A program made the translations under genes and the position numbers. 64,000 nucleotides of DNA, taken from the NCBI GenBank assembly GCA_036345935.2, contig JADWOT020000006.1, forward strand, positions 18,822,519 to 18,886,518. Reading direction: 5' to 3'. Origin of the DNA: Taenia hydatigena. Lineage: Eukaryota > Platyhelminthes > Cestoda > Cyclophyllidea > Taeniidae. Positions 11,680-24,371 of this stretch are shown here, in pieces (within the stretch, counting starts at the first letter, position 1; every line of letters begins with the position of its first letter). The notes under the pieces were generated by a model. It was not told the DNA's origin. It was given only the letters and a program-made list of their open reading frames with translations, and did not search any database.

Positions 11680-12029
11680 CTACAGCTGCATCCCGGCGAA
11701 ATGAGTGTACGACATGCTTTGGTATGTCTTAAACCTACTCGGAGTTGTGCCTGGCTGTAGTGAGCGGATAGGTGGGCTTTTGGACATAGCTGTCTGACCT
11801 TCAGCCATTGGACATTTCATGAAGAGTAATTGCCTCTAGAGTCTACCACGTAGATACACGTAAATACACACAGAAAGCGATCAGCTTGGTTATTAGTGAC
11901 GCAAGCATGATGCTCCAAAACAAAGGCTTTTTCCCATCGAGAGTCAGTCAGTAATGTTCTTTCTTTAACTTATGTAAAAAATGAAGAATATATTGACAGC
12001 CTCAAATTAACTGTCATCAGATATCAATC

Positions 12030-12420
12030 CAAAATAAGTGGAGCAAATCGAGTTAGCTTCCATCCCGGCTTTCTTGATCTGGCTGATGTACCAACGAATC
12101 GTATCTTCATATACGCCAAACACGACTATCAGTTGTTCTTGATGTATTATGCTCCATGTGTTACAACCAACATGACTACGGACTTCCTCCTCAGCATCAG
12201 TGTGAGAGGAACTTCCTTAAAATCGTTCCTAAAATCGTTTACCAGGTTCACTCGAATTGTTCAAACCACGTCAGGGTGGTGCGTTCTGTCACGCATATCT
12301 GACGATTACATGGCACCTCCAAACTTAATAAAGAATTGGATAACATGCGATAGTTTCAGCCAAAACACTGCGCTGACACTTGGTAGCATGAGGGTAGAGA
12401 AAAAATGAAGGATAATGGAC
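12030..12420 (-). pseudogene. Possible decayed transposase fragment
   Basis: Minus-strand translation gives short protein-like pieces in shifting frames, including QLIVVFGVYEDTIRWYISQI, which has the layout of a helix-turn-helix, and VTERTTLTWFEQFE further upstream. Stops and frame changes interrupt them. This resembles a degraded DNA transposon, but I cannot name the superfamily from motifs alone and no terminal inverted repeats were found. Confidence 0.2.
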
Positions 12421-15400
12421 TAAAAATGAGAGCTACCCAAATGATATTTGTGGGCACTCCTTAATATTACCTGCTTGAGTTGATGCAGCAAGCTGTGGCG
12501 TTGACTGCATGGTCGTTGGCTCTATTCATTAGCCTTGTCATGCGAATCCCATCTAATTATACCAAATTACTTGCACTTACTTTGTTGTTAGTAGAGAGAG
12601 TAATGCCCATATGGTGGATCGCAGGATGACACTCCAAACTTGAAAATTTTCCATTTTATCTCTGATAGCTTACCACCTTGTTTGTGACATTTTCTTGCAA
12701 ACATGGCAAGGATTAAGGCAAATGCCTGCACCACCTTGATTGTCCTGTAAAGTGGAGTTACTCACCTTGGTTCTTCTGCGCAAAAGCGGCTTTTTTGACC
12801 CGAACAAGGCCAAGACAACGTCAATAACGCCGGAGTCTCTCCCTCTAACTTTTTAATAAACGAAAATTGATTTACCTCGGCACTCTTTTATGGGCGTATA
12901 TTTAAATAATTACAGATGCAATTTATCGTCGCTGTGCGATGTAATGACGACTTTGAAACCTTACCACTCAACTCTGAAATTGCGTCAATGTACTTTTGCG
13001 TCATTAGGTGAAGACAATCTCATTAAGGTCCATCAAAGCCAGGATTGATTTGCGCGACACAGGGAAAATATAATGTTAGGAAATTTATAGTTTTCACTTG
13101 GAAATAAACATTGCCCTTTACCATTAGTCCCTTGAGATCCTGCTATACTAGGGGACCGTAGAAAACTACGCCTTTAGGGATTTTTCGTTTGATCCGATTG
13201 GCAACTTTATAAGAAGCTTTGTGTCTTTGTACTTAACCATTCTTTAATGAATTCCCCTTTTAAGTGAATAGAGTGACTTTTTTAAGCAAAGTCGAGTAGC
13301 TGCTCTAAAATGCTTGCTAGCTACTACCGTTCCATTCGGATATCTTCGTTGGGCGCAAACATGATGACTGGCACTGATGGCTCATGCTTATTTTCCTTAG
13401 AAATCTAACTGCATTGTGATGATTGAGGCTGGATTCTGATTAAGAGGAGTCCTGTAAAAGGCGCTTAAAAGAAGATGGTTACTCTGTTATGCTTCGCTTA
13501 CTTGTCCTTGCGTTTTTACTTCCTCCGGGTGGTACGGTCTCCGGACCATGCCAGTAGCCCTCCAGGCTTATCCACGAAAGCAGTGCATGATGTGCTTAAG
13601 TATTAGGCCTCCCATTGTCTTTTGGGACTCTAAAACCGCCATTCTATGAGACAGGATAGATAAATGCCGATGGACTTTGCTTCAGCTCACCAGCACGCTG
13701 CTGCGAAAGACTATTCTTTAAGCCACTTATCCCACAAGTTACATTAGATCGCATCGACTGTCGCTTCACCACGCAGTTAGTCAGATTGCTAAGTACTTTG
13801 ATGATTCACCTGCCATCAATCTCCGGCTCATGAGAGCCACATAAATCAAGTCAAAATTCTAGAGATTACCTTTTGTAGTTTCATAATTTCCAAAATCTCG
13901 TCCTCGATGCCAAATTTTTCACTGCCAACTCCAAAAATTTCATTCGCAGCAGAGCCATCAAAATTGACTAGATTGACTCCCTATTCAATCCAGTGATGGA
14001 AGGGCAATTGCGCTGAAAGTCTTGATCTCCCTTTGTGGCGACGAAAATGCTAGGAGTAACTTCTGGATTGGCAATCGGTTCAAAATTGATGGGAATACAA
14101 TAGAGTTTGCAGAAGCCTTAGCATTCCGAAAAAAGCATAATTTCTGCAATTTAAGAGTCAAAAAGAAGCTTAGGGATGATTCTGTAAAAGATCGTGATTG
14201 CAAACGTTAAAAATCATCAAAGAAGGCTTATGATAGCTGCTTAAGTGGATTTTCCGGTAGTGGTGCTGGAAGCAATCACCGATTGGGTTAAACATCACTG
14301 CATGGAAAACCACACGTACTTAGAAATGGAAAATCTCATGCATCCTACTTTCCACACATTCTCTCCTGCTTTAAAAAGACATTTGGTAAACTTTTGCTGA
14401 TGGATCGAGGAATTGGATAATGAGACACTTCGCAACGATAGAAACAGCAAGCCCCAAACTGATGATGTATTTCCACTTCCACAAATCCATTTCAGCCTTT
14501 TCGTAGCCTTCTGGCGCTTGAGCGTTTCTCACACAGTCGCAAGATCAGGAGGAACAGCTAGCGTGGTTTGGAATTCGTCATCTGTCGCGAAGGTGTGCCA
14601 TCGCATTGAGCCTAACCGGCTTGCAAAATGCATCAAATGTAGGTGTCGTTCGTTATCGTCGTTTCTGTTAGAAATTTTACCCATAAAAGAGGCTAAAGCA
14701 TTGTTGAGCCTTTTTATTCAAAAGAACTAAAACACAGAATTCGGCTTATTTGACGTTTTAACCCCTGAAAGGTGCCAAGTTTTGACTTTTTAGGCAAGTA
14801 CAACAGTAAAAATTGGACTTGCTCTTCCATTTATGACTTAGTCTTTATGCTTTATTAAAGCATCTTTTGATCTGTAAGACTCTTTGCACTGATCGAGAGC
14901 GACCTGGAGTACTCTCTAAGGCACTACCTTGAAATTGTGTGCTGTCATCAATCAAAGCGGTGATCAATTGCGAGAACAAGGCCTACACGCAGAATGAGGG
15001 CGCAGATGTCTCAATCGGCATCTACGGTAGCCGTGTGGTAGGAAATGATGTCTACTTGCCACCATTATTAATAGATCAGGTCATTGGAATAAATTTTACC
15101 TTTTAAATTAATTTGTAACAGGATAGTTAGGAATAGCGCAATATGTCTTCTTATATAGCTAAAGTGGAGATGAGTGGATGGTTGGATAAGTAAATTATGA
15201 AGTTGACCTACTTGACTGTCTACTTGCCAAAAGATCCTGTCTTTTGACCTGCTTATTTTTATAACAGGTTTCCTTAAGGCGATTGGAGTAACTGCTTGCC
15301 TTTTAATTTACGTCTAAATTTTGTTATTACTAAAAAAAGGAGGGTGAGTGAGAGCTTTAGTCTTATTTGTAAATTATTAGCAGATCACTCACATTTGTGC

Positions 15401-16986
15401 TGCCTTGCTCATGCTTTTTAGAGAGGTGCAGGCTATTAATCACTTGAGGCGCTCAAAGGAGGCAAAAGTTAGCATCATTTAATCCGTTGGGGACAAACTG
15501 TGAGAATTTAGCAAACGAGAGAAAAATCTCCTGAAATTTGGGATCAAAAGAGTGAAACTAATGCTGAGGCGTGGATGAAGTAATTATGTTGACCCATAAG
15601 CTTTGTCATTTGAAGAAAGTATTAGGTGTGTGTGTATGGGTGTGCATACCATTTTTGCAGGCTCTCTCTAGAACCTTCTGTAGGTCACAGTTGGGTAGTA
15701 ATTGATGGCATGTGAGCGGCAAGGTGTGATTTAATTAATCATTTTGATAGGCAGCGATTGCATTACCTCTTCTCTGTGTAGAAATACGAAGTGGGTCAAA
15801 TCGCAAAAACAAAGTGGGTAATTATATGGAGAAAGGTGTCACACAGCCGTAACATACATTATCCTAACTTAAAACGCATGTAATGATATTTCCTGAGGTC
15901 AGAATTATACGAGAGGCTATAATATAAGCACAATCAGGGATTATCAGACACAGCAAGTTGGTTGTGAAAATGCGCCTGGAAATTCACAAAGGCCATGAAC
16001 CATTAACTTGTTCTCACTACTTTATGAGGCGGAAAGTAAGTTCCACTTATCAACTCTCAGTCTATTACTAGAGTTGAAAAACGTTACATTAGCATATGCC
16101 AAGGGTTATAATTGATTCGAAGAAATGAGAGCCTTGCCTTTGGATGATGGAAGCGACCACGAAAACCGAAGAGCCAGGATGTTATAAATGCCCATACAAA
16201 GGCCCACTCATCGCAACAATTCTATGGTTCTAACCCCAAATGTGACCCACCCTTTACCAAATAATTTCACTACTTTTGGAGGACACAAGCCGAAGTGGTG
16301 TAACTAGTGCACCATTGGCCTGCCTATTCAAGCGTTCCAAAGATGCATACATTTTTCATCTAATTTTTCTGTTCTTGAGTCTCGAATCTAATGTCTTTAG
16401 GAAAGTTTTCAATTTTGCGCTAAAGAGCAGGAGGTTGAGGTCAAAATTTGTAGAGAAACGGTGTTTAAAATGATTCGACAGGGCTTGGTGCAGATTCTGG
16501 TTGAAGCAGTGGAGTCGTCTTACTTGGCAGAGCGAGCGGGGTTCGAGGTGGGGAGGGTGGAGAGAGAAGTTAAAATGCCCCCTTCGCGCACATGGCCTGC
16601 CCTCCAGACACACATGAAGGGAATGATGAAACTAAGGTGGGACGGTAAAAAGGAAGTCCATTTGTATGCGCTTATTGGGAGTTGTCATTAGTCTAGCCTT
16701 GGGGTTGATAATTCTTAGACGCAGAGCCGAAATAAAGTTGTTTTTCGTTACTATTCCTCTTTTTCATTGTAAAAGTACAACACCCCACTTTGGTATACCT
16801 TGTTTGAGCCTACTTTGCTACCTATACTTGGCAAAGAAGCTACATACCGACGAGGGCAAAACATTTCCATTTCCGTCCTACCCGTATGCTAAAATAGCAT
16901 TTTTTCCATCTGTTACAATACAATACAAATTTCAAAAGTTTCAAAAAGGGACGAATTATCAAAACATGATGCCAAATATTTGTGGG

Positions 16987-16992
16987 TTTATT
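16987..16992 (-). terminator. Polyadenylation signal of gene C
   Basis: TTTATT on the plus strand reads AATAAA on the minus strand, 92 bases past the gene C stop. It fixes the 3' end of gene C near 16970. Confidence 0.65.
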
Positions 16993-17083
16993 TTAATTGA
17001 AACACAAACGAGTACTAATTGCCAAATTGGTGTCATTTGGAAGGGAAAGGTAGGGTGGAAGGGTGACTAAATTTCATAGGTAT

Positions 17084-18553
17084 TTATCGTGGATTGGTGA
17101 CACGCAAAGTGCGCTTATGATTGGATCGATGTTTTCGACCGGATTGGTATTTGGCAAAATCGGACGATGAGGAACTAGAGGAGGAAGATGAAGATGATGA
17201 TGAAGAAGGACTCCTCCTTGTGATTTTCCACGTTGTGACGTTTACATTATCAATAGACGAGGAACTAGAAGAACTGGAACTAGAAGAGCTGGAACTTGAA
17301 AAATTACGCCTTCTTGAGCCCGGATTCACGCTGTAAGATCTTGGTGTCAACTCAATAACATTGCCCCTGCTTCTAATGGCGTAATTGGACATTCTACCAT
17401 GACTTCGACTGCGTTCAGCCGATCGGCTTTCCAACCATCTAGTAGCGATACTCTCGCTGGACGAACTGCTTGATAAGCTGCTGCTGCTACTGCTGCTGCT
17501 GCTCCGATTACGTACATTTGATGAATAGTAATACATGCGTCCAGATTCACCTTTGCTTGGGCTATTACCTGGTGTAAGCTGGAAGATACGCACTGATCCA
17601 GTGGATTTTCTAGATGATCGGGGATGGTAGTGTTTATATTCACTCTCGTAAGCCTTAGAACTCGACCGCTCCCTCGGGCTGGAGTCGCGATTCTTGTTGT
17701 GGTGATGACTACGTCCATAGTTGTTAGGATCCGTCGATACAAAGGTGGTTCGTGACTCTAACGCCGGATCAAGGGAGCTCATTCTAGACGCCGATTTGGA
17801 TGCCTGTCTCCCAGAAGACGAGCTGGACGGCGAAGACGAGATTCTTGAGTGTCTGCTCTGGCTTTGCGTTTGTGTGCGAACCGGTGATGCATATGACCTT
17901 GAGGGACTTGATGTCATTGATGGCGGTACAGCCCCTTTTGCTGACATGTCATTGATGGTTGGTCGGGACACAGAAGACGAAGTACTATCATGTCTCGAGA
18001 GGGATTCTCGTGTAAGTGATCGAGTTGTTTCCGTATATGAGTTGCGCACAGGAGTTACACCTCGGTTCGTTGCACTCCGTGTCAAGGACGTAGCCCTAGA
18101 TCGTTCGCTCGCTTGAGTCGTTTCCGGAGGCGGTGGTGGTGGTGTTGCTGGTGCTGTCGATGGTGCAGGTTGCTCAGTTCCTGACTGTTTAACACCCTTT
18201 GCTTTAGTCGTATCGTAGAATAACTTAGCATTCTCTTCTGTAGCAAATCGCAGCGCTAAAACGTAGATCTTCTTTTTTGCATCGCCTTCCATCGCTACTA
18301 CAATGACCTTGTCCTTGGCTGGACCCTTTTTAACTTGCTTTACTTTGCTATTAATCAGGGCGGGGATCGGCGGTTTTCCTTTACCGGGCGTGAACGACGT
18401 CTTAGCAGTTTGAATATTTGCTGTGAGGGTCTTTGCTTTGCCTTTCTTGACTTTCTCGTAAAGCTTCTTCATCGTTGCCTCATAACCAGTTTCCTTCTTG
18501 TACTTCTTCATCTTCATCAACTCCACAATAACCTTTGATGATTCTTCAGCCAT
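17084..18553 (-). CDS. Gene C: PH/PTB-like domain protein with long poly-Ser tail
   Basis: Intronless, 489 residues, the best preserved family member and the only firm one on this strand. Residues 8-118 form the Lys-rich domain (KYKKETGYEATMKKLYE, then INSKVKQVKK, KVIVVAME, IYVLALRFATEENAKLFYD). A Pro run of nine follows at 135-143. The rest is Ser/Arg-rich and disordered. Tail motifs: FVSTDP (271), VRIFQLTPGN (321), GRMYYYSSN (338). Three modules each end in a serine tract: VRIFQLTP...S, NVIELTPRS...S and VNVTTWKITR...S. Tract codons are mixed (TCT, TCA, TCC, TCG, AGT, AGC), so they are not simple triplet expansions. RS and SR pairs are frequent, as in phosphorylated SR-type tails (inference). 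A TATA-like CATATAAG lies 100 bp upstream and AATAAA follows the stop. The acidic frames opposite the tail are shadows of its Ser codons. Confidence 0.9.
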   Translation of the reverse strand: MAEESSKVIVELMKMKKYKKETGYEATMKKLYEKVKKGKAKTLTANIQTAKTSFTPGKGKPPIPALINSKVKQVKKGPAKDKVIVVAMEGDAKKKIYVLALRFATEENAKLFYDTTKAKGVKQSGTEQPAPSTAPATPPPPPPETTQASERSRATSLTRSATNRGVTPVRNSYTETTRSLTRESLSRHDSTSSSVSRPTINDMSAKGAVPPSMTSSPSRSYASPVRTQTQSQSRHSRISSSPSSSSSGRQASKSASRMSSLDPALESRTTFVSTDPNNYGRSHHHNKNRDSSPRERSSSKAYESEYKHYHPRSSRKSTGSVRIFQLTPGNSPSKGESGRMYYYSSNVRNRSSSSSSSSSLSSSSSSESIATRWLESRSAERSRSHGRMSNYAIRSRGNVIELTPRSYSVNPGSRRRNFSSSSSSSSSSSSSSSIDNVNVTTWKITRRSPSSSSSSSSSSSSSSSDFAKYQSGRKHRSNHKRTLRVTNPR

Positions 18554-18652
18554 GCCGATTGAGAACAGAAAAAGCGAGTAATGATTTGGAGACTAAGAAA
18601 CTTGTTTAGGCTCCTTTGCTGGGTTAATGTGAAGGTGAGAAGAGGAGAGTAG

Positions 18653-18660
18653 CTTATATG
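18653..18660 (-). promoter_or_regulatory. TATA-like box of gene C
   Basis: CATATAAG on the minus strand, 100-107 bases upstream of the gene C ATG, which would allow a short 5' UTR of about 70 bases. Confidence 0.4.
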
Positions 18661-18718
18661 CTTGGGTGGCTAGCCAACGAGGATCGAGTGTGATGAAATG
18701 AGGGTGCTGTTCACGCAT

Positions 18719-18766
18719 CCACTCATCTACTCACTTACTCACATACTCAAGCACTCAATTACTCAG
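18719..18766. repeat. Imperfect ACTC-based tandem repeat
   Basis: ACTCA recurs every seven to nine bases about seven times (CCACTCATCTACTCACTTAC and onward). It lies about 170-215 bp upstream of the gene C start. Confidence 0.6.
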
Positions 18767-21689
18767 TTGTGAGCCCCTTGCAACTCTTTGCCTGCGCACG
18801 CACGCACACGCGATGAAAATTCCACCACATCGATTAGGTGTGCGGTCCTCGGTTCAGAAGTCGGCAATTACACCCTGACAATGCGGTTAGCATGTTGTGT
18901 CTGCTTCGTCTTCACGCCACTGAGCAATGGGTAGTGGGTAGAGGCGGGGCATTTCTATCTAATACAATAATAGCAGAAATGTTCGCCGACTAGTTTGCGC
19001 TCCAATCCACTTATTTAAGGCGCTCTGAGCTGTTATAAACCCTGAAAGGTCGCTTAAATCCTAAAATATGTTATTAAAACTTCGCACGCAGAGATATAAA
19101 AATGGCACATTGCGGATACAATTCATATTTTCTGTGGCTTTTGATTAGATGAAATAAGCTATGGTTGATCATGTTTACGCTTCTCAGAACGCGATATTCC
19201 AATTTCAGGCCAATGAAAAAAATTTCCTTGAATGCCACTTAAATGGATGAAATGGCTTCTTTCGTCTCTAGATACAAATTCGCTTCATCTGTATTTTGCA
19301 AAACTAGCATTTTCATTTTAAAGGCATAATTGTTTGTGATTAATCAAAGAAAATGAGGAATTTTATGATTTGGAACGTCATTTTGCCCACCCCACTGTGG
19401 GGTTTAATCGAGCAGGCGACTTTAAACGTGGTTAGACTGTGAGCGGAGGGATGCCAAAATCACGAGGTGAGACCGCGTCAACTGACGGATTGCCATTACA
19501 TTGAGCATTCAGCACACAAGCCGATCTCATTGGATCGCATGCGAATCTACACTCGCTAGCAAAGCAATTAATGAATCTGTGGTCCCTCAAAATGACTCAA
19601 ACGGGGGTGTCTCATCTAGATCACACTAGATCAATCTACTGATGAATCACTTTTCTTTAGTCAACAATGAGCCGTGCAGGGGTTATTAATGAACTCTCAA
19701 CAGCATTGGGCCATGGCAAAGGTGATGAGATCGCGGTTTCATTATCGAAAAAAGATAGTAATTTTGTCTTCTAGTTAATCTAAGTGGAACAAAATAGATA
19801 AAAGAGAAGCAAGTAGCTCTTTAATAGGCTCTTTTGAACACCCAAATGGGCTAAACGAAAGGCGATACCACAGTGCTTTCTTAGGCAAAGCTTCCACAAT
19901 GCGTGAGTAATGCAAGCAACTAGACAATCAGAAACTCCGCTCCAGAAAACTCCAATTTCAATAAACAGTTCATTTAAGAAGTTAAATTTGCGCATCTTCT
20001 TCATTTTAAACATTTTTTAATCGTGTATAAAAGTTTTTTGCTTTACGAACCTCAGATCGAAGTCCTATCGGAAGCCATTCTTTTGCTGATGTATGATTTG
20101 AAATGCCAGTAAATGCTAGATATCCTTGTCTCGGTGTCAAAACAGAGACTAGATATACCTAATTTGCTCTTTAATGCTACATACAAGTGTGAATCTAAAG
20201 TTCCATGTCAACTGTTATTGATTTTTAATATAGAGAAACGGTAAATGACAACAACCAAAGTAACACATTAATGTTTGGATGGAAGAAAGTTTACCCTTCA
20301 TATTTGTAGCACCCTCATTTCTTTTTGTTTTCCAATTCTTAGTTTACCTTTTTTAAGTTGGATTGCATTGGTCGGCAGTGGCGAGAGCACGGAATTAGTG
20401 CATGTCTTTTAGCTGACACGATGTGCCAACTCAATTCTACCGTGAGTTGCCAGACTTTAAGCATCGCGATTTACAAGGCGGTAGTAATTAATGTGACTTG
20501 CGATTTCTTTCGCTCGTTCTAGAGTCTGCGTGAATCTGCAGGTAAATCCAGCTTGAGATGTTTTCGCACAGCATGGTACTGCCACTATCTCCAGAGATCT
20601 TTTGATATCCCGTTTTCTCACTAAGCATCCTCAATTCCCTAATCTCACAAAATCCATGTCGTTTGGCTATCAATCACATTCCTACTTTAGTAACTTGTAC
20701 AAAATAGCTGGCGCAAAATGATTGCTCGGATTCCTTTCTTTGACTGGTTAAGTTTTCGTCATATTTAAAACTGTAAAGTAATTTGCATTGAAGATGTTGC
20801 TAATATGTCAACAAGTCGTCATGCTTCGCATCCTTTTTAGACAAAATAATGTCGTTTTGTTTTAATAGAAAGTTGGTGCTATTATTGAATCCATTTGCAG
20901 AGTTAAATATTGTCTTCTGTAGGACGACTGTTAAAGAAAGTGGCAGGAGAGAGGGGAGCAGTATTCTAACATAAAAGTTTCCCGGCTCTGACAGCCCTGT
21001 AGTTGATAGTTTGCTGGATACCGGTACAATCGCCTCCGGTTATGTGGCATCAAAGACTACTCCAACGAGGTGTATTGCATTGTGAAGGCTAAAGTCAGCG
21101 AAAGGCTTTTTCAGGCATGCAAGATAAAATCGAACTATTTATTGCCTCATCTTTATTTAAAGCTGTAATTATACCCTAGAAGTTTCGGAATCCATCAAAA
21201 ATATGCCCTTTTTGCCTAGTCATGACTGTGGTTTTCGAATGGAGAAATACGACAAAGTGCTTCCCATTTGGTAATCAGCATTAAGAATTGTTTTACTTGA
21301 AGAGCTGTTTTGTAGTAAAGAGCGCCGCTTTCGATCTATTTTGTCTATATAGAATCGGAATTGTCAAAAGTTAGCCAATAAAGGAAAAGCTTATTTTTCA
21401 TTCGAATACTTTTTTCATATTACTTCGATTTTAAAGGACTTTAATAACACTAAATGAAATTTGTTTGGAAATTTAGCCATTTAAATCTAAAAATTGTTAG
21501 AACAAGTAGAGCTACTTATTACAGTTTGGCATCGATAAATGCTACAACGTTTTATGTCTGTCGTCAATGCACTAAGTGGCCTTCTTAGACTTCCTTTTAA
21601 AAGGATACGCATATTCTTCCTGATTTTACAGTGAGGTGGGAGCAGTCAGGGTATCATAATTTAACGCAATCCTTGCCATTGGTATTACA

Positions 21690-21872
21690 TCAACGAAGAA
21701 GTTTGATTATGCGGATGACGAAGTTATGAGGGTCTGAGTCAGGTGCAGCCCAGGGCGGTGACTGATGAACCACACCCTTAACACTTGGGTCATCCTTCAA
21801 TCGCCTGATACTGACATCATCCGAGCGTCTAACCACGGCACCCGACGGTACAAAGGGGTAGATGCACATCAC
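21690..21872 (-). CDS. Possible exon or ORF, unknown product
   Basis: Sixty codons from ATG 21872 to TGA. The sequence is more GC-rich and protein-like than its surroundings (CIYPFVPSGAVVRRSDDVSI near the start, WAAPDSDPHNFVIR near the end). Upstream on the same strand a CCAAAC|GTAAGT donor (about 21937) and a GATAG|GTGAGT donor (about 22010) suggest more exons, but no consistent model could be built. The opposite strand of the same DNA contains YADD, so a decayed reverse-transcriptase reading cannot be excluded. Product unknown. Confidence 0.25.
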   Translation of the reverse strand: MMCIYPFVPSGAVVRRSDDVSIRRLKDDPSVKGVVHQSPPWAAPDSDPHNFVIRIIKLLR

Positions 21873-23943
21873 ATGTATGTCTTTTACCGTGCGTTAACTT
21901 TTCCTTCATCAATCGCGAAGTCGCTGTACTTACGTTTGGCGCTCAAGAATATCCTTCAAAATTAGGGAAGTTTTTCATTTAGGAGTTACCAAACGGCTTA
22001 TTTTTTACTCACCTATCAATTCCGTGTATTTAAGTCAGTTACGTGGTCATTCGTAACTTTTATCTAGAAAGCGTTTTCACTTAATTTAAGCGGTTCTGAA
22101 ATTTTATTCAGGAACTCGCATCCATTATTTGAATTGATTAGGGAAAATTATCCCATTAGTGCATACAAAGCATTTCGATGACTTCCAAGCAGCGCGCAAA
22201 AATAAATGAAAAAAGGAACTTCAAAAGTGGTGAGGATCATCCTTTCTCAATGAAATTGGTGCTAACGCAGTAAAAAAAAGTTTATGTGTATTTTTGGCGA
22301 GGGCGACTAATGCTGTTAAGAAGTCGATTTTCAACGAAACGAAGAATTGTGTAGGCGTCGTATTGTAGAAGCTGTCAAGGCGAACCTATGTCAGGCGGCA
22401 ATAAAGTTACCCCAATTATTAAGCGTTTAAATAAAACTCTGGCTACGTCAAAAATAATTAAGCATTCTCGGTATCCCAAAGTCTGGTTTGTCGAAATATG
22501 TGACTACCAATTTATCATTTTTAAGATAGTATTATGCGAATCGCACTTGCGACTAAATTTTCCAGCCAAGTAGATGAGCGCGAATCAGCCACGTCACATT
22601 TGCAGTCTGACAGACCTTCAAGATCAAGCAGCATTCGGGGACTTTTGATAAATAGAGTTTGGATATGTTTCCCTTGGTTCGCAACTAGACTATAAAGATA
22701 CCTGGCTTACCGACCTCAGCCCAATTCTGCCTAAACTTGCTACGTATAAATGTCAGTAGACTTTACTTCAGCATTTAATTATTTAAGCTGATGTTAGTAA
22801 CAGTGTCGAAACAAAAAATGATGCTATTCACTTGATGCTTTGTCTCTCACCTCACTCGACATCCCATCTAATGCCATTTATGTTCTCCAAATCTTCTTTC
22901 CTCAAAATATCATCTGTATATTAAAATATTTTACTTAAACTGACAAAATGGCAAACCGATTATTCCATTATTTCAGGAAACGCATTTACGGTCCCATTGT
23001 GTTGAATGAGAGCTTGTAAAATATCTCATTTCAAAACAGGTTTAACAAAATTACTTTCCAATTAAGAGAAATAGTGTAAAACACTAAAAACGTTCTCCAT
23101 ATAGATTTTCAATCAGTCAATCTGATTGATAAACAAAAAACCACAATTTTAAAAGGGCGGAGAATAATTTCATTGTTCAAATCAGCGCGATTTCCCTCAT
23201 TGGTCCTTGAAGAGGGCTCCACCAGTACTTGATCCTCCTCGACATGGGAAAGCATTCTGTAGATAAGGATGCAGCTGCGCTTCATTTGTAGCTTTAAAAT
23301 GCCGACCCTGCTTTCCGTTGCCTCACAAGGTCGCTTGTAAGATGCTCGTTTGCATCTGCAACACATATTTGCAACTTCGGCTAGTAATTCACTGCGATTT
23401 TTCATCCAGACAATGGTTTTTGCTTAGTCTCCAAACACTTGGGACAACTAATCGAGACCCCAGGAGCTCAACAAAGTTAAATGACCCTTGAGTATAAAAA
23501 AACACTCCCCACCCAGTTAATCCTTATTACCGACACGACGTGGAAACAAATCGCGCAGCCGCATCAACTTGTGGTTGTGAATGGGTAGGCAAAAATTGTA
23601 GCAATTAATTGCTTAAATTTTATGAGGCTTTTGAGCTACATAAGCCGACTTAGGTTCCAGCGAACTATTCCACCACCATAAATGGTTGTCACACTCTCCA
23701 ACGCACCAATGCTTCCTCCGGAGCGGCTTGACAAGGTTAGTCATACGATGATCTGGATGAGATCCATGTCGCTATGGCCTTATAAATGCAGTTTCTTTTC
23801 AACATTTCGCATAATACAGAGGTAAGCTTTAGCAATTTTGATCACTTTGGAGGAACTGAGAAGGGTCGATTAAAACAGGGCTAATCGGTGTCGTTTGGCG
23901 ACTGCTTTAGTGTGCTTACAAACTCATTATAAATGTTTAATGC

Positions 23944-23970
23944 ACACCTAAAATCTGCCATTTTAGGTGT
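23944..23970. repeat. Perfect hairpin, 11-bp stem
   Basis: ACACCTAAAAT, loop CTGCC, ATTTTAGGTGT. The core matches the hairpin at 7563-7584. Confidence 0.65.
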
Positions 23971-24371
23971 TTTAGTAAAACTTTAAAAGTTGACACTTTA
24001 CAGGTTAATGGTGAAATGAAATGGGAGAAGTCCTGATGAGTCAAACAACACTCCAATTAACTCACTTTCATCTCCAAGTGTCCATCCACCCACACCTTGT
24101 CCACAAAGCGAATGAAAAATTTTTATGCACTGAACTTTTGTTTCTGCTGGAAGTTTTTATTAGCTGTGGCATTCCTTAAAAAAGGACAAGGTAAGAATTT
24201 TATTTTATTGTTATCTCATATACCGTCCACTTGACCTGTATTTAATTAAATTGATGATGTTCCAAAGGTACGGAGATGGGCCGATCAGTGGCTTCCTTAT
24301 TAAATGAATTCGTGCTCATTTAATCCATTTCGGTGCAACAACCTGACACAAAGAGTTATGCTTAACTATAC

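Larger units (their letters stand above)
9949..16986. other. Large spacer between genes B and C
   Basis: About 7 kb between two convergent genes. It holds a possible minus-strand exon (11538-11679), an inverted repeat (11277-11346) and a transposase-like relic (12030-12420), each listed separately. Around 13520-13560 a short stretch (GGTCTCCGGACCATGCCAGTAGC) resembles part of the 59.5-61 kb repeat. An open forward frame at 16666-17070 (134 codons, hydrophobic start) runs into the 3' flank of gene C and is within chance expectation. Otherwise nothing recognisable. Confidence 0.5.

Noticed and set aside
16666..17070. 134-codon forward frame with a hydrophobic start
   Set aside because: Runs through the 3' flank and polyadenylation signal of gene C, and is within chance length.
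17121..18116. Acidic Glu/Asp-rich forward frames opposite gene C
   Set aside because: They are the complement of TCN serine codons in gene C; no independent start, signals or homology.
20993..21060. LLDTGT motif resembling a retroviral-type protease
   Set aside because: Only the short motif is present; the frame closes after about 20 more codons and no flap or neighbouring reverse transcriptase was found.
21690..21740. YADD motif resembling a reverse transcriptase
   Set aside because: No other RT blocks nearby, the next residues do not fit, and the opposite strand reads as a better protein.
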